Assembly: GCF_016428595.1 (NCBI RefSeq)
Contig: NZ_JAELVQ010000017.1
Span: forward strand, 1 to 64,000
Reading direction: 5' to 3'
Source of the DNA: Snuella sedimenti
GTDB taxonomy: Bacteria; Bacteroidota; Bacteroidia; Flavobacteriales; Flavobacteriaceae
Length of the DNA stretch: 64,000 nucleotides
Position 1 is the first letter of the stretch. Each line of letters opens with the position of its first letter. The notes under the pieces are model-generated. The model was not told the DNA's origin. It saw only the letters and a list, made by a program, of their open reading frames with translations, and searched no databases. Positions 28,944-37,826 of this stretch are shown in pieces. Both the position numbers and the translations under genes were made by a program.

Positions 28944-31331
28944 TTATTTCTTGAATAACTTGACATTTATAATCTCTGAAATTAATTTGCCCTTATTGGT
29001 AATACCTTCAATAAATAGTTTTACTGTTTCTTGTTCCAAATTTGGGAAGGCAATCTGTAGTTCCCCTTTTTCATTGAGGTGGTTTTCCGGCAGCCAATCT
29101 ATAACACCATATTCTTGGAAAAAATCATCATGATAGCTAGGGTACTTTGGTTTGTAAAATGTCTTTTCAAGTTCAAAGGCTATTGGAGGCATAAACTTAG
29201 TAGAGCGCTTACGTATATCTTTAATGGTAACGCTTCTGGGATCTCTTAAATATATTTTCACGAACCCTTGTACAGTTTCCGTGTCACCAAAATGGGGAAA
29301 TTCCATTTTTGTTCTATTAGTTATAACATAGTCGAACTCATTCAAAGGTAGGTGGTATAAGTTTAAAAGTTGATCATCGTAACTTCTAACTCTATTGTCA
29401 TTAATATAAAATGCTGGAGGCTTTTGTGAAATTGCATTAAATATTCTTCCATTCTTACTCGGAAAACCTCTAGCTTGTATATAACTTAAAAAAGTTGGGT
29501 ATTTATTACGCCCTTCACTAAAAAAATCAACTTTGCCTTGAACGATTCTTTTTATCTTCGTTTCCCTCTCTGTTTCCTTCTTCCCATAAACTACAACTTC
29601 ATCTAACCTTTGGGTATTCGATAATAGACTATTGCCAAAACGCTTCACTTGTGTTATGGGCTGTTGTACGATGTTATATTCTTTAGGGTCTAATTCAAGA
29701 AAATCTTCATTTATACTAATGATTGTATTCGGATAATACGCTAACTTCACATCTGCACTAATTAAATGCCCCGCATTTTGCACCTTACTCACTTTTATGG
29801 AATTTCCTTTTAATGGATATTTTTCGGTTATGATACCCCCTTTTTCCTCTTTTGAAAATGTCAAAAACTCCGGCGCGGAGTCATTAATGGGATGCACCCA
29901 AAACTTCTGGTCCTTTTGCTTTTCTGCCACCACCTTAATACTGATGCCCCTGTCAAAACTATACTCCAGTTTGGGCGGATCGTTAAATATATCGTCCCAA
30001 CTGTAGGCACTCCAGCCCTGGGTGAGCAGCAGGTTGTCGAGATCGTACTGCTTCTTCTTATCGATGTCTGTAAAATAATATTGGGCATCCTCAATATACC
30101 CCCTAACATAGGGCTGTAGGTAGGCCTGTGACACAATATTATGGTGCGCCCCGTAACTTTTTGTATCCGCTGGCAATACCGATACACTGAAGTTATTGAA
30201 CTTGCTTGTGTCTATATTTTTGTACAACAATGTTACTGTTGCAGTGTCTTTTGCTTGGGTAGCTTTTGATTCGGCTTCTGATGTTTGTATATCGATGCCC
30301 TCATAGTTAAAGTACAGTCGCTCCAACAGGGGACGGTTTCCTTGGTCGAACAGGGTAAAGATATTGATGCCCGTAAACAGTGCTTTCTTGTTGAATACTT
30401 TAATGGGTTTTCGTCCCTTAGAAAAGGTTATCGGTACACTTTCAATCTCGTGGCCGTTATGTATGGCCAAAGTGTAGGTATCGTCCTTTATCGATTCATA
30501 GGTTGCGTTGTTCGCTTTGAATTCCAGTGCTATTTGCCCTTTCGTATCGGTAAGCTTCAGGTTGATGCCCTTTGGTTCTGCGGCTTTTACTGGAATTTTA
30601 AAGAGGTTGTCCTTTTGGGCTATTTCAATATGATAGCTTTCTCCAAGTTTGGGCATCATTAAAAACCTGCCTATACCCAGGTGATTTACTCTAAAAACAG
30701 CAACGGTTTCATTAGTATCGTTCTTTAATTCGCCTACTACGTGCCCAATACCAAAACCCAAACTGTCCTTGACGATAACCCCCATTACATTGGGGATGCC
30801 CGATACCAAGTGCCCGCCCTCGGGCAAGAGCTGTACATCCGGTTTTGTTCCCCTTTTTTGAAATTTGACAACGGATTCCCTTTCAGGGTCAATTACCCGT
30901 ATCTGCTGTGCAAAGTGGTTATGCTCCCTAAAGTTGCACATATAGTTGGTATAGGCCTTGACGGTATAGTAGCCCGAGGTTAACAGGCTGTCTATTGCCA
31001 TGGTACCACTGGCTATGCCATTGTCCACTTTGAGCAGTTGTTGCTTGATAACACTATCATTCTTGTCCGTGATTAGGCAATAAAGGTTTCTGGTGGCATG
31101 TGAAAGTCGTTTGCTTGCCTTATCCGAAATATAGGCTGTAAAGCCCAAGTCTTCACCTTTTATTAATGTGGTTTTGTTTAAATGGAGATATGCGATCTCT
31201 CTGGGAAGTTGGGCATAGGTTTGGTAGCTATTATTAAACGAAGGTGCTTGCGAATTCGATTTCGATGCAAAAAGACTTAAAAAAATAGCGAAAAGAAACC
31301 TTTTGTCAATATTTTTAATAAAAACAAGCAT
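28944..31331 (-). CDS. MG2/TonB-plug-like exported protein
   Basis: This 795-residue exported protein has a signal peptide (cleaved after about residue 28) and an N-terminal region with the AYLHLNKTTLIKGEDLGFTAYI pattern of macroglobulin MG2-type domains. Further beta-sandwich repeats follow. A plug-like domain at about 565-690 contains LDEVVVYGK and VQGFVKIYLRDP. This Bacteroidota family is usually called MG2 or TonB-dependent-receptor-like; its role is unclear. It lacks the barrel of a true TonB receptor. The part coding the N-terminal two thirds is much richer in G+C than the rest. Confidence 0.7.
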   Translation of the reverse strand: MLVFIKNIDKRFLFAIFLSLFASKSNSQAPSFNNSYQTYAQLPREIAYLHLNKTTLIKGEDLGFTAYISDKASKRLSHATRNLYCLITDKNDSVIKQQLLKVDNGIASGTMAIDSLLTSGYYTVKAYTNYMCNFREHNHFAQQIRVIDPERESVVKFQKRGTKPDVQLLPEGGHLVSGIPNVMGVIVKDSLGFGIGHVVGELKNDTNETVAVFRVNHLGIGRFLMMPKLGESYHIEIAQKDNLFKIPVKAAEPKGINLKLTDTKGQIALEFKANNATYESIKDDTYTLAIHNGHEIESVPITFSKGRKPIKVFNKKALFTGINIFTLFDQGNRPLLERLYFNYEGIDIQTSEAESKATQAKDTATVTLLYKNIDTSKFNNFSVSVLPADTKSYGAHHNIVSQAYLQPYVRGYIEDAQYYFTDIDKKKQYDLDNLLLTQGWSAYSWDDIFNDPPKLEYSFDRGISIKVVAEKQKDQKFWVHPINDSAPEFLTFSKEEKGGIITEKYPLKGNSIKVSKVQNAGHLISADVKLAYYPNTIISINEDFLELDPKEYNIVQQPITQVKRFGNSLLSNTQRLDEVVVYGKKETERETKIKRIVQGKVDFFSEGRNKYPTFLSYIQARGFPSKNGRIFNAISQKPPAFYINDNRVRSYDDQLLNLYHLPLNEFDYVITNRTKMEFPHFGDTETVQGFVKIYLRDPRSVTIKDIRKRSTKFMPPIAFELEKTFYKPKYPSYHDDFFQEYGVIDWLPENHLNEKGELQIAFPNLEQETVKLFIEGITNKGKLISEIINVKLFKK

Positions 31332-31422
31332 TATGGAATTACTTTTAAAATAGTAAGAAGCATTTGTCTCTTGTAAGGAAAATAACGCTATTACTTCTTA
31401 TTAAATTACATTAATATTAATA

Positions 31423-32718
31423 TCAAGCATTGGTAGGATATTCCAGATGTCTTTCGGGGCTTTTAAAGTTCCATTTTAATGCAGCCAAACCGCCACCAAT
31501 TGTAGCCATAAGGACAAAAAAGTAAAACAAATTATTCCAACCGAAGGCTTCGTTAATAGCTACAACAATGAAACCAGAAAACATTTGTCCTATAGATCCC
31601 ATACCGTTAATGATTCCAGCGGCCATTCCTGCACCTTTTTTGCCGCCTACGTCCATAGAACCCGCAGTACAGATCAGCGAATCTGGTCCGTAGGTTGCCA
31701 TGCCTATTAATGCAATACTCAAGATAGTGCCAAATTTGCCAAATGTAACCAGATAGGGGTGTAGAAGACAAACGCTAGCTAAACCTAGCATCATCAAGGA
31801 TACTGTGCTAAAACGTTTCGAATTAAAAATCTTATCGGATGTGTATCCAGCCAAAATAACCCCAAAAAAGCCTATTAATTCATATACAGATGAAATATAT
31901 CCCGCTTCATTAGGGTCGTATTGCAAAGACCTCTCCAAGTAAATAGGTAGCCAGAATAAAAAGGAGTACCGTGTCATTTTTAAGATCATATAACAACTGG
32001 AATAAATCCAGAGCGCTTTGTTGGTAATTAACAATTTTAATATTTTAAGCTTTTCAGCCTTTGCAGATCCTCCCGTTTGAAAGTTGTATTTGTCTTCTAC
32101 TATAATTGGAATATTGGTTTCTTTTGGATCATTTCTAGTGAAAAGTAAATACAGAAAAGCAATTAATAATAGAATAGCTGATGGGAAAAAGAACCCCCTT
32201 TTCCAACCCAGTTCAGACATGAAATCCATATCGAATGCTGCATAGGTAGCAAAAACAGTTGCTAAAAAACCACCAGTAACATAACAGGTAGACCACCAGG
32301 ACATAACAATACCGCGTTCGTTGGTTCTAAACCATGGTGTCATATTTTTTATTAAGCCGCTCCAGCCAGTAGATTGACCATAGCCGTTTAAACCAATTAA
32401 GAATACAACAATAGCTACAGAGAATGTCATGCCTAAGAAAAAGTTGCCTATAGCAGCCAAAAAGAGCCCTATGGATACAACTTTTCGAGGGCCAAAAGTA
32501 TCGGATAGATAACCGTTTAAAAATTGTCCGATCGTGTAAATTAAGCTATATATAAATATAATACTAGCATAATTTGAATTGTTCAATTCGAGATCGGCAG
32601 CCATGGAACTCCATGTTACAGACAGGTTTTTTCTGCCAAAATAAAAACCGGCATAAGCAATCCATGTAAGGAAAAAAATACGTTTTCTCCAATACTTTTG
32701 TTCTTTAGTTAGGCTCAT
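31423..32718 (-). CDS. OPA-type MFS transporter, probable phosphonate carrier
   Basis: This 431-residue inner-membrane carrier of the major facilitator superfamily has about twelve hydrophobic segments. FYFGRKNLSVTWSSMAADL and NGYGQSTGWSGLIKNMTPWF match the organophosphate:phosphate antiporter (GlpT/UhpT) subgroup. Placed at the end of the AEP catabolic cluster, it likely imports AEP or a related phosphonate; the substrate is inference from context. It is 262 bp from the regulator gene, with heptad repeats and a hairpin in the gap, so it may be transcribed on its own. Confidence 0.8.
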   Translation of the reverse strand: MSLTKEQKYWRKRIFFLTWIAYAGFYFGRKNLSVTWSSMAADLELNNSNYASIIFIYSLIYTIGQFLNGYLSDTFGPRKVVSIGLFLAAIGNFFLGMTFSVAIVVFLIGLNGYGQSTGWSGLIKNMTPWFRTNERGIVMSWWSTCYVTGGFLATVFATYAAFDMDFMSELGWKRGFFFPSAILLLIAFLYLLFTRNDPKETNIPIIVEDKYNFQTGGSAKAEKLKILKLLITNKALWIYSSCYMILKMTRYSFLFWLPIYLERSLQYDPNEAGYISSVYELIGFFGVILAGYTSDKIFNSKRFSTVSLMMLGLASVCLLHPYLVTFGKFGTILSIALIGMATYGPDSLICTAGSMDVGGKKGAGMAAGIINGMGSIGQMFSGFIVVAINEAFGWNNLFYFFVLMATIGGGLAALKWNFKSPERHLEYPTNA

Positions 32719-32774
32719 TTATTATTTAGTTAAAGGTTAAATCCCTGTAATTTCATTGTAGTTATTTTAGGTTC

Positions 32775-32791
32775 TGTAAATTTTCCCTACA
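32775..32791. promoter_or_regulatory. Degenerate match to the phn palindrome upstream of the MFS gene
   Basis: TGTAAATTTTCCCTACA keeps the TGTA...TACA ends and 17-bp length of the perfect palindrome before phnA. It could be a second operator half-site set. The middle is poorly conserved, so this is tentative. Confidence 0.25.
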
Positions 32792-32801
32792 TTAAAGTTG
32801 T

Positions 32802-32878
32802 TTGGTTATTGGTTATTAGTTAATGGTTGATGGTTATTGGTTGATGGTTATTGGTTAATGGTTAATGGTTATTGGTGA
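32802..32878. repeat. Heptanucleotide tandem repeat, 11 units
   Basis: Eleven consecutive 7-mers of the form (A/T)TGGTT(A/G), with small variations in the third and last units, run without interruption. The array lies in the promoter region of the MFS gene. Such short tandem arrays are prone to slippage and could vary in copy number. Confidence 0.85.
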
Positions 32879-32909
32879 AGAACTATTAACTTTTAACAAT
32901 TAACAAAAG

Positions 32910-32936
32910 CCACCCGTGCCGTTCGGGCGGATAATT
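32910..32936. terminator. GC-rich hairpin, possible terminator
   Basis: CCACCCG (32910-32916) and CGGGCGG (32924-32930) pair with one mismatch, followed on the plus strand by ATAATTTTTT and on the minus strand by CTTTTG. It lies 45 bp after the stop of the regulator gene and may end that operon. Confidence 0.5.
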
Positions 32937-32980
32937 TTTTGTGTATTAGGACCTATGGATTTTCAAGCATAGTGGTTCAG

Positions 32981-33550
32981 TTAATAGGGATACTTTTGAA
33001 TCATGTACATTTTGAGCATGGAAGCGGTTTCGTTGTAAATGTTTTGGACGGCATGAGGTATGGAGCCATCAAAAAACAAGGTGTCACCAGCTTCCAGCAC
33101 AATGACTTCATCGTTAATGATATAATTTAGTTTTCCTTGAATGACATAAATAATTTCTTTAGCATCGGTCGAAATGGGTTCTCTGTACACATCCTTTTTT
33201 ACATTAACAATATAAGTCCTTAAATTACTTTCCGATATATTGTCTGAAAACAAGAAGGTATATTCCAGTCCAACAGAATCTTCGCGATCCTCAATTGTTC
33301 CTTCTCCTTTCCTAATTAAAATATAGGGTGCGGTATTGTTAGAAGTTAGATTTAATTCTGATAAATCAATTTCTAATGACTGCATTATTTTAAGTAAAAC
33401 GGGAAGTGAAGGCGTGGTTCTGAAATTTTCAATTTTTGAAATTAAGCCAATGCTAACATCACTCATTTCAGCAACTTGCTTTAAACTTAAGTTTTTGTTT
33501 ACTCTTATTCTTTTTAATTGTTTTCCGAGGTTTACTAATATATCTTCCAA
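32981..33550 (-). CDS. XRE-cupin transcriptional regulator
   Basis: This 189-residue regulator has an N-terminal HTH of the Cro/CI (XRE) type at about residues 8-62 (KNLSLKQVAEMSDVSIGLISKIENFRTTPSLPVLLKI) and a C-terminal cupin barrel at about 110-185 (EPISTDAKEIIYVIQGKLNYIINDE and LEAGDTLFFDGSIPHAVQNI). Such proteins bind a small ligand in the cupin and control nearby catabolic genes. It starts 15 bp after the phnW stop, so it is the last gene of the phnA-phnY-phnW operon and is the likely AEP or phosphonate sensor. Confidence 0.88.
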   Translation of the reverse strand: MEDILVNLGKQLKRIRVNKNLSLKQVAEMSDVSIGLISKIENFRTTPSLPVLLKIMQSLEIDLSELNLTSNNTAPYILIRKGEGTIEDREDSVGLEYTFLFSDNISESNLRTYIVNVKKDVYREPISTDAKEIIYVIQGKLNYIINDEVIVLEAGDTLFFDGSIPHAVQNIYNETASMLKMYMIQKYPY

Positions 33551-33565
33551 AATTTAAGGTTTTAA

Positions 33566-34678
33566 TTATTGTATAAATTTTATCTCTACAAGATAAGATT
33601 TTAATACTTTTAAAAAAGCCTCAATGTCCTTATAATCTATTTGTCCGATATTGGAAATTCTAAAGGTATCGTAGTTGTTTACTTTTCCAGGGTATATCGT
33701 AAAACCCCTTTCAAAAAAGTAGTCGTGCATAGCGTTAAAATCATAAGCATCTGTATTGGGTTCTATAATGGATGTAATAATTTTAGAATGGTATTTTTTG
33801 TCTATCAGGTATTCTAGGCCAAGTGATTCTAAACCAGAAATTAATGTTTCCCAAGACTTACTATAGCGAGCATAACGTCCTTCTATGGTTTCTTCCTGTG
33901 TTTCAATAATAGCTTGTTTTAGCGCATAAAATGTTTGAACAGGAGGTGTAAATCGTGTTTGGTGTGTTTTTTCGAAATAGGCGTATTGTGCGTACAGGTT
34001 AAGGTATAGATTTCGCATAGGAATGGAAGCGGTTGATTCTAGCACCTTTTTGTTACAAATTGCAAAACCAATACCAGCCATACCCTGTATGTTTTTATTG
34101 GAGCTTGCAGCCAGATAATCAATGTGCATGGTTTCCATATCTACAGGAATAGCGGCAAAGCCACTCATGGAATCTACTATAAAGCTAATGTTATGTTGTT
34201 TACAAATTTCACCAACAGCCGTAATATCATTTAGTAAACCAGTGGTAGTTTCATGGTGAATCATGGCCAAATGGGTGAGGCCATTGGTGTTTTTAATTAA
34301 AGACTCAAGGGCATTTAGGTCTATAGGCTCTATGGACGACGATTCGAAAGCAACGGTTTCAATTTTGTAAACCTCTGTTATTTGTCGCATACGTTTACCG
34401 TAAGCACCATTATCTATAATTAAGATTTTGCCATTCTCGGGGATTACAGAGCTTAAGATAGCTTCTACTGTTGCTGTTCCAGAACCTCCAAAAAGTACAG
34501 TGGCATAATCTGCTGTATTGCCTACAAATTTTGTGATTTCTGTCGAACAGAATTCCATGAGATCTCCAAATTCTTGTTCGCGTGGACAGATGTCTGATAC
34601 TGCTTGTGCCCATTTAACAGTATCTGTTGTTGTTGCTGGACCAGGGTTCAATAGTATATTTCGTGTAATTGGTTTCAT
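33566..34678 (-). CDS. phnW: 2-aminoethylphosphonate:pyruvate transaminase
   Basis: This PLP enzyme (370 residues) transfers the amino group of AEP to pyruvate, giving phosphonoacetaldehyde and alanine. The start MKPITRNILLNPGPATTT matches the family N terminus, so ATG 34678 is preferred over 34726. The FGGSGTATVEA and HHETTTGLLN segments and the PLP lysine K195 in SSNKNIQG, with D169 binding the pyridine ring, are clear. It lies between phnY and the XRE-cupin gene. No phosphonatase (PhnX) is present; PhnY and PhnA take the product on. Confidence 0.95.
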   Translation of the reverse strand: MKPITRNILLNPGPATTTDTVKWAQAVSDICPREQEFGDLMEFCSTEITKFVGNTADYATVLFGGSGTATVEAILSSVIPENGKILIIDNGAYGKRMRQITEVYKIETVAFESSSIEPIDLNALESLIKNTNGLTHLAMIHHETTTGLLNDITAVGEICKQHNISFIVDSMSGFAAIPVDMETMHIDYLAASSNKNIQGMAGIGFAICNKKVLESTASIPMRNLYLNLYAQYAYFEKTHQTRFTPPVQTFYALKQAIIETQEETIEGRYARYSKSWETLISGLESLGLEYLIDKKYHSKIITSIIEPNTDAYDFNAMHDYFFERGFTIYPGKVNNYDTFRISNIGQIDYKDIEAFLKVLKSYLVEIKFIQ

Positions 34679-34829
34679 AGGTTTGTTTTTGATATTAAAG
34701 CTCTCAAGTAGCATCCGTATATTCATATATTTGATGAGATGAGCATTTACGGATGTTTTATTAGGAGTGCGTTATTTTAATAATTTAATGGTTTTAACTA
34801 ATTGCGAAAAGTGCTTAATTCAATTGCTA

Positions 34830-34868
34830 TATCGGTCACAGGTATTTAGTAATTACTTGTGACCGATA
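34830..34868. other. Strong inverted repeat between phnY and phnW
   Basis: TATCGGTCACA (34830-34840) and TGTGACCGATA (34858-34868) are perfect inverted repeats. Pairing extends inward by four further base pairs with one wobble, around a nine-base loop. It is 12 bp after the phnY stop. No T-run follows on the minus strand, so a processing or stabiliser hairpin is as likely as a terminator. Confidence 0.75.
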
Positions 34869-34880
34869 GTATATGGATGA

Positions 34881-36362
34881 CTAGGCAATATCCCATGGGA
34901 GTGAATATGTTTTTATGTAAGTATAGCCTTTCATGGCTTCTATAACGCCTTCTTTGTAACCTAATCCAGAATCTTTAACACCTCCAAATGGTGTCCATTC
35001 CAACCTGTAACTAGGTGCTTCGTTAACATTTACTGTGCCAGTATCCAGTTCGGTTATAACCCGTTGTATGGAAGGCCAATGATTGCTTACTACACCTCCA
35101 GATAATCCATACGGTGTGTCGTTGGCTATTTCGATGGCTTCATCTAAGGTTGAAAAGCGGATAATAGGCGCTACCGGTCCAAAGGTTTCTTTAGCAACTA
35201 CTTCATGGTCATTTTTAATGTGGTCTAATACTGTTGGAGCAAACAAAGCACCTTCCCGTTTATTTCCAGCTAGGCAAACCGCTCCATTTTTTATGGCATC
35301 TTGCACACGTCGTTCCATTTCAATAGCAGCTTCTTCGGTAATAACCGTTCCCATGTCGTTGGTTTCGTCATATGGGTTGCCATATTTAATGGTTTTTACG
35401 CGTTCGGCTAGTTTGGCAGCATAAGCATCGGCAATGCTTTCGTGTACCAATATTCTTCGAATAGCAGTACAGCGTTGGGCGGAGTTTTTAAAGGTTCCTG
35501 CCATGGTAACTTCAACAGCTTCGTCAATATCGGCATCATCCAAAACAAGTAAGGCAGAACTGCCACCAAGTTCAAGGACAAGCTTTTTATAACCAGCTTT
35601 CGAAGCTATTATTTTTCCAATTTTGCTGCCTCCAGTAAACGAAACCATAGTAATATCTGGGTGTACCGTCATCATTTCTGAAGTTGCTTGAATATCTTTC
35701 CCGTTAATACAGTTGAGCATGTTTGCAGGTAAGCCACAATCTAAAGCCAATTGCGCAAAGTAATAGGCAGAAAGCGGTGTTCTTTCAGATGGTTTTAAAA
35801 CTACGGTGTTATTGGTAGCAATCGCAGGGGCAATTTTATGTACCACTTGATTCATTGGGTGGTTAAAAGGCGTGATAGCACTTATCAAACCTAAAGGTAC
35901 GCGCGTCGTGTAGATGCGTCGTGGTTTTCCATTTTTGGAAACATCACAAGGAAATACTTGGGAGTCATCGTCTAGGGTTTTCATGGCAGAAAAGCGTAAA
36001 ACATCAGAAACACGGCTAGCTTCGTAACGCGTGTCTTTTAAACATAATCCCGTTTCATCTGTTATCATTTGACTCACTTCATCAACACGTTTTTCAAGGG
36101 CATCAGCAATTTTATTTAAAATTTCATAACGTTCATAACGTGTTAAATTTATTTTAGTGTTTTTAGTGTCCTTTAAAACTTGATCCAAGGTATCAGTGTT
36201 TATAGAAGCCACCCTGCCTACTAGTTTTTTAGTATAAGGATTGTGCACCTCTATCCATTCTCCAGTACTAACTTGTTTACCATTTATAATAGCACCAAAC
36301 TCAATGATTCCATCGCTATTTTTATGACCTTCTTTTTCTAAAATTCCAACTTGTTCATTCAT
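34881..36362 (-). CDS. phnY: Phosphonoacetaldehyde dehydrogenase
   Basis: This NAD(P)-dependent aldehyde dehydrogenase of 493 residues oxidises phosphonoacetaldehyde to phosphonoacetate. Catalytic residues are C298 in SAQRCTAIRR, E264 in LELGGSSALL and N167 in TPFNHPMNQ; the cofactor loop is SFTGGSKIGK near 241. The assignment within the ALDH superfamily rests on the flanking phnA and phnW genes and the QRCTA signature of the phosphonoacetaldehyde dehydrogenase group. A strong hairpin lies just downstream, before phnW. Confidence 0.92.
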   Translation of the reverse strand: MNEQVGILEKEGHKNSDGIIEFGAIINGKQVSTGEWIEVHNPYTKKLVGRVASINTDTLDQVLKDTKNTKINLTRYERYEILNKIADALEKRVDEVSQMITDETGLCLKDTRYEASRVSDVLRFSAMKTLDDDSQVFPCDVSKNGKPRRIYTTRVPLGLISAITPFNHPMNQVVHKIAPAIATNNTVVLKPSERTPLSAYYFAQLALDCGLPANMLNCINGKDIQATSEMMTVHPDITMVSFTGGSKIGKIIASKAGYKKLVLELGGSSALLVLDDADIDEAVEVTMAGTFKNSAQRCTAIRRILVHESIADAYAAKLAERVKTIKYGNPYDETNDMGTVITEEAAIEMERRVQDAIKNGAVCLAGNKREGALFAPTVLDHIKNDHEVVAKETFGPVAPIIRFSTLDEAIEIANDTPYGLSGGVVSNHWPSIQRVITELDTGTVNVNEAPSYRLEWTPFGGVKDSGLGYKEGVIEAMKGYTYIKTYSLPWDIA

Positions 36363-36488
36363 CTGTTTATTTTTTATTGTTCTTTATTGGTCAGATGTAA
36401 TTCGCCATGAAGCATTTTGGATTGGGATCCAGAATTGTTATGGCTCATTTCATAATTTTGCATTTAATAGTTTTTGTTTTACTCCAGT

Positions 36489-37700
36489 TTAAAATCCGTT
36501 AGAAAGGAAATGGAATAGATCAAAGTTTCTACACGTTCCAGATGCTAATTTTTCGGCGTAGGTATCGTTTAATTTTTTGTTGAAAATCATAGGCACTACC
36601 TGGCAGTGTTCACTACCGTGGGAACGTAAACCTTCTTTTACTTTGTCAAGATCGTGCCATTCCGGTGTTCTTCCTATGGTTGTAGCGGCATCAGATAACA
36701 CGACTAAGTCTCCAATTCTATCTGAAGGTAATTCGAAAGCTTCGACAGCTTCTACATTGGTTAAAACTTTTTCAATGCCATCTAAGCTTAATAAGTAAGT
36801 CTTGGCGGCTTCTAATTGTGATTTGTCATCAAGATATAGTGTTCCATAACCTCCCAAAGCACCATGATGTACAACGTAAGGATCGGTAATAGGTAGGATA
36901 ACACGGGTTTTAATACCTTGTTCGTTTAATAATTTTTCTATGAACTGTACTTTAGGGGAACCATCGGCATTGGTTTTTGCTTCCATACCGTGGTCGGCAG
37001 TTACACCAACAATAGCACCTAATTTATCAAGCTCTCCCAGCCAATGATCAATTTTTGCTAAAAAGTCGTTAGCACCTTCGCTTCCCGGGGCATATTTATG
37101 TTGAACAAAATCGGTAGTCGTTAAGTACATAACATCATAGTGATCGCGTTGTAAAAGTTTAGCGCCTGCCTCTATACAATAAACGGATATGTAAGGATCG
37201 TATATACCAGGTCTTTCTTTACCCATTAAATCACTTTCAACATTTTCAATGCCGTTTTCTTCTAAAGTCGCTTGATCTGCAAATTCAGCGGAAAAACAAA
37301 TGCCATCTAAATTATGGGCTAGCATTTTTCTTAATTTGTCTTTTGCGGTAACGACAGCAACTTTACGACCGTTATGGCTTAGCTCTGATAAGATAGTTGG
37401 AACTTTTAAGTATTTCGGATCGTTCATCATGACTTCTTCCTGTAATTCCGTATCCCAATAAAAATTGCCACAAATGCCGTTTACTTTTGGAGGTACACCA
37501 GTAGTGATAGCCATGTTGTTAGGGTTTGTAAACGAAGGGATAACACTTTTCACCAATCCCATCGAGCCTTCTTTAATAAAACGCTGTAAGTTTGGCATAA
37601 CATCTTTTGCCTTTTCGTAATAGGGGTATGACGTACCGTCCATACATATGCCTATAATCGTCTTCTTTTGTTTTGGATACTCTCTGTTGTTAATTTTCAT
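36489..37700 (-). CDS. phnA: Phosphonoacetate hydrolase
   Basis: This 403-residue enzyme of the alkaline phosphatase/NPP superfamily cleaves the C-P bond of phosphonoacetate to acetate and phosphate. Two metal sites are readable: D21 (ICMDGTSY), nucleophile T58 (IPSFTNPNN), Asp/His in TTDFVQHKYAPG, Asp-His in TADHGM and a late His in RSHGSEHCQ. This pattern is that of PhnA rather than of a phosphodiesterase. It is the first gene of the minus-strand operon. A palindrome overlaps its predicted promoter. Confidence 0.93.
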   Translation of the reverse strand: MKINNREYPKQKKTIIGICMDGTSYPYYEKAKDVMPNLQRFIKEGSMGLVKSVIPSFTNPNNMAITTGVPPKVNGICGNFYWDTELQEEVMMNDPKYLKVPTILSELSHNGRKVAVVTAKDKLRKMLAHNLDGICFSAEFADQATLEENGIENVESDLMGKERPGIYDPYISVYCIEAGAKLLQRDHYDVMYLTTTDFVQHKYAPGSEGANDFLAKIDHWLGELDKLGAIVGVTADHGMEAKTNADGSPKVQFIEKLLNEQGIKTRVILPITDPYVVHHGALGGYGTLYLDDKSQLEAAKTYLLSLDGIEKVLTNVEAVEAFELPSDRIGDLVVLSDAATTIGRTPEWHDLDKVKEGLRSHGSEHCQVVPMIFNKKLNDTYAEKLASGTCRNFDLFHFLSNGF

Positions 37701-37735
37701 TGTGTATTTTGTAATAGTTATCTTTAAAATTTTAA

Positions 37736-37743
37736 CAAATGTA
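37736..37743 (-). promoter_or_regulatory. Candidate phnA -7 element
   Basis: Minus-strand TACATTTG matches TAnnTTTG and lies 35 bp before the phnA start codon. No -33 TTG is seen at the usual spacing, so an activator may be needed. The element overlaps the palindrome at 37740-37756. Confidence 0.45.
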
Positions 37744-37756
37744 AAATAATTTTACA
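37740..37756. promoter_or_regulatory. Perfect palindrome, candidate operator
   Basis: TGTAAAATAATTTTACA is a perfect inverted repeat of 8-bp arms around one base. It lies in the divergent phnA-flavoprotein region and overlaps the phnA -7 element. A dimeric regulator such as the XRE-cupin protein is a likely ligand (inference). Confidence 0.55.
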
Positions 37757-37818
37757 ATTAATATAATATTTGAGAATAAAAATTGACATATATTATAATT
37801 TTTTAACATTAATATCTT

Positions 37819-37826
37819 TATATTTG
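37819..37826 (+). promoter_or_regulatory. Candidate -7 element of the divergent flavoprotein gene
   Basis: TATATTTG fits TAnnTTTG. It lies about 163 bp before the ATG at 37990, leaving a long untranslated leader. No good -33 is present. Confidence 0.3.

Noticed and set aside
29861-30187. Long alternative frames inside the MG2-like gene (both strands)
   Set aside because: They arise from the GC-rich stretch with few stops; no domain or start signal supports them.
32802-32878. Heptad array as a CRISPR-like repeat
   Set aside because: Units are 7 bp and contiguous, without spacers, and no cas gene is near.
34679-34726. Upstream ATGs for phnW
   Set aside because: The family N terminus aligns with the ATG at 34678; the extension has no counterpart in the family as I know it.
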